Below, piece by piece: positions 25,269 through 33,526 of a stretch of 64,000 bases of DNA. The DNA lies in NCBI GenBank assembly GCA_035765415.1, contig DASTXR010000132.1, forward strand, positions 1-64,000, read 5' to 3'. Under the pieces are notes generated by a model. That model was not told the DNA's origin and did not search any database. It saw only the letters and a program-made list of their open reading frames with translations. Position 1 is the stretch's first letter, and every line of letters starts with the position of its first letter. The position numbers and the translations under genes are program-made. This DNA comes from CADEED01 sp035765415. Its GTDB lineage: Bacteria; Pseudomonadota; Gammaproteobacteria; Steroidobacterales; Steroidobacteraceae.

Positions 25269-26417
25269 ATGACCCAGACGTTCGACATCCGCTTCGCCAG
25301 ATCCGCAGGGCTCGCCGCCCTGCTGGAAGCCCCCGAGAATCGTTTTCGCTGGAAAGGCGGCGGCCTGTTGCGCATCGACGCGCAGAGCATCAGCTTCACG
25401 CTCAAGCGCGGCCTGCTGGCATTGTTCGCCGGCAACCGCACGCGGCGCATTCCCGCCGAGAAACTGAAAGCCGTGTATCGCGAAGGCGATGCGCTGCGCG
25501 TGGAATTCCAGACCGACGAAACCTCGCGCATGGTGCTGCCGTTCTGGGCCGGCGACCGCGATATCGCCGCGCAGATCGTGCGGCTGCTGCCCACGCGCGA
25601 GACGGTGGAGATCGAACACAGCACCGACGCGACGCAGTCGGGGAAGCCGCGTGCTGATTGGCGCGTTCTGTTGGTCGCAGGTGTCGCCGTTGCAGCAGTC
25701 CTGGCGGGAACCTGGGCGTTTTATCCGCGCACCGAGCCGCCGGTCGCCGCGTTGCCCATCCCGGGTGATCGCGCAACCCTGGTCGAACCGCCAGCGTCGC
25801 TGCCAATGCCCGACGCGTCGGCCTCGTTGGTCGGGGATCCCGCGCCGCCAGAAGCAATTGCCGCCGCGCCGGCTGCGCAGACTCCGCCAGCAACGCCGGT
25901 GGCGAGCAGTTCCGAATCCGCGGCGGTACCGGACTTCCTCGAGCCGCCGCCCGTCGTGCTCCCCGCGCCGGGCTTGCTGCCGCTGCCTCGCGACTACGTG
26001 CGTTCGGAAGACTTCGTCATTCCCATCGCTCGCGGCACCGCGGCTTTCGACACTGCGAAACGTGAGCTCGCCGCATTCGAGCTGGATGCGACCTCGCTCG
26101 AAGCCGCCTATCGCACCGCGCGCACGAATCTCAATGCGGGCGCGCTAACGCCCGAAGCCTTTGCCAGCCGGCTGGACGAGCTCGAGATGCGATGGTGGGA
26201 CGTGACGTTCCGGCTCTTCGACAACGAATCACTGGCGGCGCCGGCGCTGATCGATCTGCGTGCCGCGATGCTGGCTTCCGCGCGCCTGTGGCGCGTCTTT
26301 CTGAGCGCCCATGCTGCGGGAATCCGCGATCGCGACCACGTGAAACTCGCGCGCTCCTTCGACGAACTGACGCGTGCCCAGGAAATGCAGTCGCGCGCGC
26401 GGCTGTTCCTGCGCTGA
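25269..26417 (+). CDS. Hypothetical single-TM protein with Pro/Ala-rich linker
   Basis: The ATG at 25269 gives 382 residues. Residues 1-125 form a compact cytosolic-looking domain (PH-like strand pattern, for example GGLLRIDAQSISFTLKRG). One membrane helix follows (VLLVAGVAVAAVLAGTWAF, about 133-152), then a Pro/Ala-rich linker and a helical C-terminal domain (about 250-382). I do not recognise the family. Its stop and the gor stop on the other strand share the palindrome TGATCA (26415-26420), so the two genes end face to face with no gap. Confidence 0.75.
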   Translation: MTQTFDIRFARSAGLAALLEAPENRFRWKGGGLLRIDAQSISFTLKRGLLALFAGNRTRRIPAEKLKAVYREGDALRVEFQTDETSRMVLPFWAGDRDIAAQIVRLLPTRETVEIEHSTDATQSGKPRADWRVLLVAGVAVAAVLAGTWAFYPRTEPPVAALPIPGDRATLVEPPASLPMPDASASLVGDPAPPEAIAAAPAAQTPPATPVASSSESAAVPDFLEPPPVVLPAPGLLPLPRDYVRSEDFVIPIARGTAAFDTAKRELAAFELDATSLEAAYRTARTNLNAGALTPEAFASRLDELEMRWWDVTFRLFDNESLAAPALIDLRAAMLASARLWRVFLSAHAAGIRDRDHVKLARSFDELTRAQEMQSRARLFLR

Positions 26418-27794
26418 TCAGGCCCCGCTGCCCGGCGCCGCGATCTTCTCGCGCATCAGCACCAGCTCTTCGGCCGCCGTGGGGTGCAGGGCGATGGTGC
26501 TGTCCCACTGCTTCTTGGTGAGCCCGGCTTTCACGGCGACCGCGGCGAGCTGGATCATCTCCGGCGCGTCCTCGCCCGCGATGTGCACGCCTAACAACTG
26601 GCCGGACTCGCCGTCCACCACGATTTTCATGAGCGTACGCTCCTGGTTTCCGGAGAGCATGTTGCGCATGGGGCGGAAGCTGGTGCGGTAGATGTCGACC
26701 GCGCCATGGCTGCGGCGCGCGTCGGTCTCCGTGAGGCCCACCGAGCCGATGGGCGGGCGGCCGAAGACGGCACTCGGCACCGAGCTATGGTCGATCGGCG
26801 TCGGCCGCCTGTTGTAGATGGAGTCGGCGAACGCGTGGCCGTCGCGGATCGCCACCGGCGTGAGATTCATGCGATTGGTCACATCGCCGATGGCGTAGAT
26901 GGATTCGACGCAGGACTGCGAATACTCATCGACGATCACGGCACCGGCGTCGTCGAGTTTGACGCCCGCGCGCTCGAGCCCGAGGCCGGCGGTGGCCGGA
27001 TCGCGCCCGATGGCGAACAACACGGCATCGGTTTCCACCTTCTCGCCCGTCGACAACGTGGCGCGAATCGCGTCGCCGGCCTTCTCGAGTTTCGTCAGTG
27101 TCGCTTTCAGCGTGAGCTGCGTGCCGCCGCGCTCTGTTTCTATGTGCATATGTGCGCGCAGGTCGTCGTCGAATCCGCGCAGCAGCCTGTCGCCGCGGTG
27201 CAGGATGCGCGTCTTCGCCCGAAGGCCATGAAAAATGTTCGCGAATTCGAGCGCGACGTAGCCGCCGCCGACGATGAGCACGCGCTCGGGGAATTTCTCG
27301 AGCAGGAACGCCTCGTTGGACGTGATGCCGAGCTCGAGCCCCGGCAGTCCTTCGGGTAGATAGGGGCGGCCGCCGGTCGCGATGAGGATCCGCTCCGCGC
27401 TGAATTCGCCGCCGGATTTCCCGAGTTTGACGGTATGCGCGTCGACGACCTCGGCCCGCTCCTCGAAAGCGGTGACGCCGGCCTTGGCCAGGTTGCTGGT
27501 GTAGATGCCCGAGAGGCGCGTGACTTCCTTCTGCACGTTGTCGCGCAGCGTCGGCCAGTCGAATGTCGCCGGGCCCGCGGTCCAGCCGTATCCCGGCGCG
27601 TCGGCAAACATCTGCGAGAACTCGGCGCCGTACACGAGAAACTTCTTGGGAACGCAGCCGCGGATCACGCAGGTGCCGCCGATGCGGTATTCCTCGGCTA
27701 TCGCCACTTTCGCGCCGGACAGGGAGGCGATGCGCGCCGCGCGAACGCCGCCCGAACCCGCGCCGATCACGAACAGGTCGTAGTCGTATTTCAT
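26418..27794 (-). CDS. gor: Glutathione-disulfide reductase
   Basis: The 458-residue protein has the N-terminal FAD motif GAGSGGVRAAR, the redox-active disulfide GGTCVIRGCVPKK (two Cys four apart), the NADP(H)-binding GGGYVALEFA and the C-terminal interface motif with the catalytic His in ALHPTAAEE. CVIRGCVPKK and the C-terminal sequence separate it from dihydrolipoamide dehydrogenase. It keeps glutathione reduced in the cytosol. It is divergent from acuI. Confidence 0.96.
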   Translation of the reverse strand: MKYDYDLFVIGAGSGGVRAARIASLSGAKVAIAEEYRIGGTCVIRGCVPKKFLVYGAEFSQMFADAPGYGWTAGPATFDWPTLRDNVQKEVTRLSGIYTSNLAKAGVTAFEERAEVVDAHTVKLGKSGGEFSAERILIATGGRPYLPEGLPGLELGITSNEAFLLEKFPERVLIVGGGYVALEFANIFHGLRAKTRILHRGDRLLRGFDDDLRAHMHIETERGGTQLTLKATLTKLEKAGDAIRATLSTGEKVETDAVLFAIGRDPATAGLGLERAGVKLDDAGAVIVDEYSQSCVESIYAIGDVTNRMNLTPVAIRDGHAFADSIYNRRPTPIDHSSVPSAVFGRPPIGSVGLTETDARRSHGAVDIYRTSFRPMRNMLSGNQERTLMKIVVDGESGQLLGVHIAGEDAPEMIQLAAVAVKAGLTKKQWDSTIALHPTAAEELVLMREKIAAPGSGA

Positions 27795-27860
27795 GGCAGG
27801 ATACTAGCCGACGTGGGTGGTGGGCTCGACTCCGGGGTATCCCGGGGAGGGAAAGTAATA

Positions 27861-28859
27861 GTGAACACATTCAAGGCATACCGGATCCACGACAACGCGG
27901 GAAAGATCTCCGCGCGCTTCGAAGACCTCACGCTCGACGCGCTCACGCCGGGTGAGGTGGTGATCGAGGTCCAGTACTCCGACATCAACTACAAGGATGC
28001 GCTCGCCGCCACCGGTGCCGGCAGGATTCTGCGCCGCTATCCACTGGTCGGCGGCATCGATCTCGCGGGCCGCGTGAAAACCTCCGACGATGCTCGCTTT
28101 GCGCCCGGCGATGCCGTGCTGGTCACCGGCAGCGGCCTGTCGGAGAACGTCGATGGCGGGTACGCCGAATACGCGCGTGTCAAAGCCGATAGCGTCATCG
28201 CGATGCCGGCGGGCCTCGATGCATTCCGCGCGATGGCGCTGGGCACGGCGGGTTTCACGGCGGCGTTGTCCATCCACCGCATGGAGCGCAACGGCCAGGT
28301 TCCGTCGCGCGGGCCCATCGTCGTGACGGGCGCGACCGGCGGCGTGGGCAGCCTCGCCATCGACATGTTGTCGGTGCGCGGCTACGAAACCATCGCGGTC
28401 ACGGGCAAACCCGAGTCCATCGACTACCTGAAGTCTCTCGGCGCCAGCCAGGTCGTGCTGCGCGGTGATTTCTCACTGGGCAGCAAGCCGCTCGAACCCA
28501 CGCGTTACGCGGGCGCCATCGACAGTGTCGGCGGCGATGTGCTGGCCGGGCTCACGCGCCAGGTCGATTTCTGGGGGAACATCGCAAGCGTTGGTCTCGC
28601 GGGCGGTGCAACCCTGTCCACCACCGTTCTGCCATTCATCCTGCGCGGCGTGAATCTGCTCGGCATCAATTCTTCGGCCACGCCGCGCGCGGAACGGCTG
28701 GACGTGTGGCAGCGAATCGCCACCGACCTTGCGCCGCGCCATCTCGCGCGAATCGCGCAACGAACCATCGAGTTCGCGGAGTTGCCGGGAGCGTTCCAGG
28801 CCCACATCGACGGCAAAGTAACCGGCCGGACGGTAGTTAAGATCGGCGCGCAGCCGTAA
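27861..28859 (+). CDS. acuI: Acrylyl-CoA reductase (AcuI/YhdH family MDR oxidoreductase)
   Basis: A GTG start at 27861 with GGGAGGG upstream gives 332 residues; a longer upstream frame is antisense to gor. The protein has the AcuI signatures YSDINYKDALAATGAGRI and YPLVGGIDLAG, and the NADPH-binding GATGGVGSLAIDML. Family enzymes reduce acrylyl-CoA to propionyl-CoA. prpB starts 9 bp downstream, so the reductase sits in the propionate operon and supplies its substrate. Confidence 0.9.
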   Translation: MNTFKAYRIHDNAGKISARFEDLTLDALTPGEVVIEVQYSDINYKDALAATGAGRILRRYPLVGGIDLAGRVKTSDDARFAPGDAVLVTGSGLSENVDGGYAEYARVKADSVIAMPAGLDAFRAMALGTAGFTAALSIHRMERNGQVPSRGPIVVTGATGGVGSLAIDMLSVRGYETIAVTGKPESIDYLKSLGASQVVLRGDFSLGSKPLEPTRYAGAIDSVGGDVLAGLTRQVDFWGNIASVGLAGGATLSTTVLPFILRGVNLLGINSSATPRAERLDVWQRIATDLAPRHLARIAQRTIEFAELPGAFQAHIDGKVTGRTVVKIGAQP

Positions 28860-28868
28860 ACTTCCGCC

Positions 28869-29804
28869 ATGAATAATCCCGCTCGCGCCCGGCTTTCCGC
28901 GGGCGCCAAGTTCCGTGCGGCCATCGAGGCCGAAAAACCCCTGCAGGTGGTCGGTGCCATCAACGCCTACGTGGCACGCATGGCCGAAGCCACGGGATTC
29001 AAGGCGCTCTATCTATCCGGCGGCGGTGTCGCGGCCAACTCGCTCGGCCTGCCCGACCTCGGCATCAGCACCATGGATGACGTGCTCATCGACATCCGGC
29101 GCATCACCGAGGCAAGTGCGCTGCCCTTGTTAGTCGACGCGGACACCGGCTGGGGCGGCGCGTTCAACATCGCGCGAACGGTGAAGTCCTTTACCAAAGC
29201 CGGCGCCGCCGGCATGCACATCGAAGACCAGGTGCAGTCCAAACGCTGTGGACATCGGCCCGGCAAGGAAGTGGTTTCCGCCCAGGAGATGGTCGATCGC
29301 GTCAAGGCGGCCGTGGACGCAAGAACGGACGAGAGTTTCGTGATCATGGCGCGCAGCGATGCGCTGGCCGCGGAGGGCCTCCCGCGCACCATCGAGCGGC
29401 TCGTGAAATGCGTGGACGCCGGCGCCGATGCCATCTTCCCCGAGGCCATCACCGATCTGCCGATGTATCGCCAGGTGCGCGACGCGGTCGGCGTGCCGGT
29501 GCTGGCCAACATCACCGAGTTCGGCAAGACACCTTTATATACGCGCGAGGAACTGGGCAGCGTCGGCGTCGACATCGTGCTGCACTGCTGTTCGGCCTAT
29601 CGCGCCATGAACCTGGCCGCGCTCGAGGTATACCAGGCCATTCGCCGCGACGGCACGCAGAAGAATGTCGTGGGCCGCATGCAGACGCGCGACGACCTCT
29701 ACAGGTTTCTCGACTATCACGCCTACGAACAGAAGCTGGATCAACTGTTCTTGTCTGAACGAAGTGGGTCCGAACGCAGCGGCGCGGACAAGGAGAACAA
29801 ATGA
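28869..29804 (+). CDS. prpB: 2-methylisocitrate lyase
   Basis: The 311-residue protein belongs to the isocitrate lyase/PEP mutase family. It has the PrpB active-site loop QSKRCGHRPGKEVV with the catalytic Cys, the Mg-binding region DADTGWGGAFNIARTV and the motif HIEDQV. It splits 2-methylisocitrate into pyruvate and succinate in the methylcitrate cycle. The stop overlaps the prpC start (ATGA). The C-terminal tail with two SERSG copies is a small local repeat. Confidence 0.96.
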   Translation: MNNPARARLSAGAKFRAAIEAEKPLQVVGAINAYVARMAEATGFKALYLSGGGVAANSLGLPDLGISTMDDVLIDIRRITEASALPLLVDADTGWGGAFNIARTVKSFTKAGAAGMHIEDQVQSKRCGHRPGKEVVSAQEMVDRVKAAVDARTDESFVIMARSDALAAEGLPRTIERLVKCVDAGADAIFPEAITDLPMYRQVRDAVGVPVLANITEFGKTPLYTREELGSVGVDIVLHCCSAYRAMNLAALEVYQAIRRDGTQKNVVGRMQTRDDLYRFLDYHAYEQKLDQLFLSERSGSERSGADKENK

Positions 29805-30952
29805 GCACGCCTGCAGACACGCCCAAGCCAAAAAAGTCGGTGGCGCTCAGCGGCGTCGCCGCCGGCAATACCGCGCTGTGCAGCGTCGGCAGGACCGGCA
29901 ACGACCTGCATTACCGCGGCTACGACATCCTCGAAGTCGCCGAGACCTGCGAGTTCGAGGAGATCGCCTATCTACTGATCCACGGCAAGCTCCCGAACGT
30001 TCACGAGCTCGCCACCTACAAGGCCAGGCTCAAGAGCCTGCGCGGCATCCCGGCGCCCGTGCGCGCCATCCTCGAGCAGTTGCCCCCGGGTTCGCATCCC
30101 ATGGACGTCATGCGCACGGGCGCGTCGGCGCTGGGCTGCGTGCTGCCCGAGGCCAACGACCACAACCCCGCGGCTGCGCGCGAGATCGCCGATCACCTGG
30201 TGGCGAGCTTCGCGTCGATGCTCTGCTACTGGTACCACTTCTCGCACAGCAGCCGGCGCATCCACGTCGAAACCGATGACGATTCCGTGGGCGGCCACTT
30301 CCTGCACCTGCTGCATCGCCGGCCGCCATCGCCCGCGTGGGTGCGCGCCATGCACACGTCGCTCAACCTGTACGCCGAACACGAGTTCAATTCGTCCACG
30401 TTCACGGCGCGCGTGATTGCCGGCACCGGATCCGACATCTACTCCTGCATCACCGGCGCCATCGGCGCGCTGCGCGGTCCCAAACATGGCGGCGCCAACG
30501 AGGTCGCGCTGGAAATCCAGGAACGCTACGCGACGCCCGATGAAGCCGAGGCCGACATCCGCCGGCGCGTGGCTAACAAGGAAATCGTCATCGGCTTCGG
30601 ACATCCGGTGTACACGGTGTCCGATCCGCGCAACGTGATCATCAAGCGCGTCGCCGGCCAGCTGGCGCGCGATGCGGGCGACATGAAGATGTACAACGTC
30701 GCCGAGCGCATCGAATCGCTCATGGGAGACATCAAGAAGATGTTTCCGAATCTCGACTGGTACAGCGCCGTGAGCTACCACCTCATGGGCGTGCCCACCG
30801 CCATGTTCACTCCGCTGTTCGTCATATCGCGCGTAACCGGGTGGAGCGCGCATGTCATCGAGCAGCGCGAGGACGGCAAGATCATCCGGCCCGCCGCCAA
30901 CTACACAGGCCCCGAAAACCGAGACTTCGTGCCTTTGGCCCAACGTCCCTGA
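29801..30952 (+). CDS. prpC: 2-methylcitrate synthase
   Basis: The 383-residue protein is a type II citrate-synthase-family enzyme of the short PrpC class. Conserved segments include LHYRGYDI near the N-terminus, EHEFNSSTFTARVIAGTGSD, GPKHGGANE with the catalytic His, and GFGHPVYTVSDPR. It condenses propionyl-CoA with oxaloacetate. It overlaps prpB by 4 bp. The promoter-like sequence for the downstream gdx gene lies inside and just after its 3' end. Confidence 0.96.
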   Translation: MSTPADTPKPKKSVALSGVAAGNTALCSVGRTGNDLHYRGYDILEVAETCEFEEIAYLLIHGKLPNVHELATYKARLKSLRGIPAPVRAILEQLPPGSHPMDVMRTGASALGCVLPEANDHNPAAAREIADHLVASFASMLCYWYHFSHSSRRIHVETDDDSVGGHFLHLLHRRPPSPAWVRAMHTSLNLYAEHEFNSSTFTARVIAGTGSDIYSCITGAIGALRGPKHGGANEVALEIQERYATPDEAEADIRRRVANKEIVIGFGHPVYTVSDPRNVIIKRVAGQLARDAGDMKMYNVAERIESLMGDIKKMFPNLDWYSAVSYHLMGVPTAMFTPLFVISRVTGWSAHVIEQREDGKIIRPAANYTGPENRDFVPLAQRP

Positions 30953-30963
30953 AAGAGTAAGAT
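30935..30963 (+). promoter_or_regulatory. Predicted promoter for the gdx riboswitch transcript
   Basis: TTGGCC at 30935-30940 and TAAGAT at 30958-30963 are separated by 17 bp, a sigma-70-like arrangement. It overlaps the prpC stop region. Transcription would begin near 30970, just before the first riboswitch hairpin, so gdx could be expressed independently of prpBC. This rests only on sequence match. Confidence 0.45.
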
Positions 30964-30982
30964 GCGCGCCTCATTTCGGGCC

Positions 30983-31046
30983 GTGAGGACGACCTCATCG
31001 CCTTTCCATTACGGGGACGACCCGCTCCAATCAACCGGGGGTCGTC
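30983..31046 (+). ncRNA. Guanidine-II (mini-ykkC) riboswitch upstream of gdx
   Basis: Two short hairpins each present an ACGA loop, the ACGR signature of guanidine-II riboswitches. Hairpin 1 is GTGAGG-ACGA-CCTCAT (30983-30998). Hairpin 2 is GGG-ACGA-CCC with a flanking C-G pair (31012-31024). They are 13 nt apart and end about 20 nt before the gdx ATG. GACGACCC in hairpin 2 (31016-31023) is exactly complementary to GGGTCGTC at 31039-31046, which covers the ribosome-binding region. Guanidine-bound hairpins and this blocking pairing exclude each other, giving a translational ON switch (inference). The downstream gene is the expected target. Confidence 0.88.
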
Positions 31047-31367
31047 ATGAAATGGTTAATCCTTGTCGTCGCCGGACTGTTCGAAATCGGCTGGGCGGCG
31101 GGGCTCAAACACACGCACGGATTCTCGCGGCTGTGGCCGAGTGTCGGAACCGTCGCCGCGATGATCGTCAGCCTGGGGTTGCTAGGCATCGCGATGCGAT
31201 CGTTTCCGGTGGGATTCGCGTACGCGGTCTGGGTGGGCGTGGGGGTCGTGGGCACCACGTTGCTCGGCATCCTGTTGTATGGCGAAAGCGCGAATGCCGT
31301 GAAGCTTGCCAGCGTCGCGCTGATCGTCGCGGGCGTGGTCGGGCTGAAACTGGCGGGCAACACATGA
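31047..31367 (+). CDS. gdx: Guanidinium exporter of the SMR family (Gdx/SugE)
   Basis: The 106-residue, four-helix protein has the conserved proton/substrate Glu in GLFEIGWAAGLKHTHGF. The W-x-x-GLK sequence after that Glu marks the Gdx/SugE subtype and not the QacE drug-efflux subtype. Members exchange guanidinium for protons across the inner membrane. The guanidine-II riboswitch directly upstream supports the assignment. The gene splits prpC from prpD and is 26 bp from the prpD start. Confidence 0.93.
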   Translation: MKWLILVVAGLFEIGWAAGLKHTHGFSRLWPSVGTVAAMIVSLGLLGIAMRSFPVGFAYAVWVGVGVVGTTLLGILLYGESANAVKLASVALIVAGVVGLKLAGNT

Positions 31368-31393
31368 TTACGAGAACGGAAATGGTGTCGTAG

Positions 31394-32842
31394 ATGTCAT
31401 CGCATGATTACAAATCCGCGCAGCGGCCGAATCCCGACGACCTGCTGGTCGCCATCGCCGACTACGCGAAGAACTACCAGGTCGACAGCGTGCAGGCGTA
31501 CGAGACGGCGCGTTACTGCCTCATGGACACGCTGGCCTGCGGCTTCCAGGCGCTGAAGTATCCGGCGTGCACACGGTTGTTAGGCCCCGTGGTGCCGGGC
31601 GCCACCATGCCGGGGGGTTCGCGCGTGCCGGGCACGAGTTACGAGCTCGATCCGGTCATGGGCGCGTTCAGCATCGGCGCCATGGTGCGCTGGCTCGACT
31701 TCAACGACACCTGGCTGGCGGCGGAATGGGGCCATCCTTCCGACAATCTCGGCGCCATCCTCGCGGTGTCCGACTATCTATCGCGCCGCGCCATCCTGCT
31801 CGGCGAAAAACCGCTGACCGTGCGCGACGTATTGACGGCGATGATCAAGGCGCACGAGATCCAGGGCGTGCTGGCGCTGGAGAACAGCTTCAACCGCGTG
31901 GGCCTCGACCACGTGCTGCTGGTGCGCGTCGCATCGACGGCCGTGGCCACGGCCATGCTCGGCGGCTCGCTGGAGCAGATCGTGAATGCCCTGTCGAACG
32001 CCTGGCTCGACGGCGGCGCGTTGCGCACGTATCGCCACGCGCCCAACACGGGCTCGCGCAAGAGCTGGGCCGCCGGTGATGCCACCAGCCGCGCGGTGCG
32101 CCATGCGTTGTTCGCGCTCAAGAACGAGATGGGTTATCCATCGGCGCTGAGCGCGAAGACCTGGGGCTTCCAGGACGTGCTGTTCAAGGGAAAGACGCTG
32201 ACGCTCGCGCAGCCCCTCGGCAGCTACGTCATGGAAAATGTGCTGTTCAAGATCAGCTTCCCGGCGGAGTTCCACGCGCAGACGGCGGTGGAATGCGCGA
32301 TGGCGCTGCATCCGCAGGTGAAGGACAAGCTGGCGCTCGTCGAGCGCATCGTCATCGAAACTCAGGAGCCCGGTGTTCGCATCATCGACAAGACCGGGCC
32401 GCTGGCGAATCCGGCGGACCGCGATCACTGCATCCAGTACATGGTCGCGGTGCCGCTGATCTTCGGCCGGCTCACCGCGTCGGACTACGAGGACGCGATC
32501 GCCCACGATCCGCGCATCGACATGCTGCGCGCGAAGATGGAAGTGCGCGAGAACACCCACTTCACCAGGGAATATTACGAGCGCGACAAGCGCCACATCG
32601 GCAACGCGCTGCACGTTTTCTTCAGCGACGGCAGCCCGAAGATCGAGATGCGCGTCGACTTCCCCGTCGGGCATCGCAAGCGCCGCGCCGAAGGCATGCC
32701 GTTGCTGGTGCAGAAATTCGCGGCGTCGGTGGCCGCGCATTTCCCGGCCCGGCAATCCGAAGCCATCAAGGCCGTGTTCGCGCGCCACGACCTCGACTCG
32801 ATGCCGGTCAACGAGTTCATGGCCGCCCTCGTGGCTAACTAG
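31394..32842 (+). CDS. prpD: 2-methylcitrate dehydratase
   Basis: The 482-residue protein is a full-length MmgE/PrpD family member, with ETARYCLMDTLACGFQALKYP, FSIGAMVRWLDFNDTWLAAEWGHPSDN (one conserved stretch holding the catalytic Asp/His region) and the C-terminal helical lid. It dehydrates 2-methylcitrate to 2-methyl-cis-aconitate; hydration then needs an aconitase encoded elsewhere. It completes prpBCD but is separated from prpC by the riboswitch-gdx cassette. Confidence 0.95.
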   Translation: MSSHDYKSAQRPNPDDLLVAIADYAKNYQVDSVQAYETARYCLMDTLACGFQALKYPACTRLLGPVVPGATMPGGSRVPGTSYELDPVMGAFSIGAMVRWLDFNDTWLAAEWGHPSDNLGAILAVSDYLSRRAILLGEKPLTVRDVLTAMIKAHEIQGVLALENSFNRVGLDHVLLVRVASTAVATAMLGGSLEQIVNALSNAWLDGGALRTYRHAPNTGSRKSWAAGDATSRAVRHALFALKNEMGYPSALSAKTWGFQDVLFKGKTLTLAQPLGSYVMENVLFKISFPAEFHAQTAVECAMALHPQVKDKLALVERIVIETQEPGVRIIDKTGPLANPADRDHCIQYMVAVPLIFGRLTASDYEDAIAHDPRIDMLRAKMEVRENTHFTREYYERDKRHIGNALHVFFSDGSPKIEMRVDFPVGHRKRRAEGMPLLVQKFAASVAAHFPARQSEAIKAVFARHDLDSMPVNEFMAALVAN

Positions 32843-32845
32843 CCC

Positions 32846-33505
32846 GTGGCCGCACACAACCTGGAAGAAGAAAGCGGCTGGAAGGCGCAACTGGCCGCGG
32901 GTGCCGCCGAGCTCAAGTCGCCACTCGACGACGCACAGCTCGACAAGCTGTGGCGACTGGGGTTGCTGCTGCGTGAACGCAACGAGCTGGTGAACCTCAC
33001 ATCCATCGTCTCGCCCGAAGGCATCCTCACGCTTCACATGCTCGACAGCCTGTCGATCGTGCCGGACCTCATGGACGCGGCGACGATCCTCGATGTCGGC
33101 ACGGGCGGCGGTTTTCCCGGCCTGCCGCTGGCGGTCGCGTGTCCGCAGCGGGAATTCATGCTCATCGACGGCACGCAGAAGAAGATCCGCTTCGTGAACG
33201 AGGCCATCGAAACGCTCGCCATCCCGAATGCCAGGGCGGTCGCGGTGCGTGCCGAGGACCTCGACGAACCCAGGTACGACGCCGTCATCGTGCGCGCCGT
33301 CGGCAGCCTCGTCGAGGTACTACATAACGCCGGCCACCTGGTCGCGCCCGAAGGTCGGCTCATCGCCATGAAAGGGCGGCATCCCGCCGAAGAGTTGCGC
33401 GCCGTGCCCCGGGGATGGCGTGCAAAAGTTTCCGTGCTGCGCGTCCCGGGTCTCGATGCCGAACGCCACGTTGTCGCTCTCACGCGTCAAAAACGCGCCG
33501 GATAA
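32846..33505 (+). CDS. rsmG: 16S rRNA (guanine527-N7)-methyltransferase
   Basis: The 219-residue protein starts with GTG at 32846, 3 bp after prpD. It has the RsmG/GidB signatures NELVNLTSI, HMLDSLSIVP, the SAM-binding LDVGTGGGFPGLPLA, and LIDGTQKKIRFVNEA. It methylates G527 of 16S rRNA. In many relatives it follows mnmG (gidA); here prpD takes that place. parA follows 21 bp later, the classic origin-proximal order. Confidence 0.96.
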   Translation: MAAHNLEEESGWKAQLAAGAAELKSPLDDAQLDKLWRLGLLLRERNELVNLTSIVSPEGILTLHMLDSLSIVPDLMDAATILDVGTGGGFPGLPLAVACPQREFMLIDGTQKKIRFVNEAIETLAIPNARAVAVRAEDLDEPRYDAVIVRAVGSLVEVLHNAGHLVAPEGRLIAMKGRHPAEELRAVPRGWRAKVSVLRVPGLDAERHVVALTRQKRAG

Positions 33506-33526
33506 GTTGCGGATTCGCGGGGTAAG

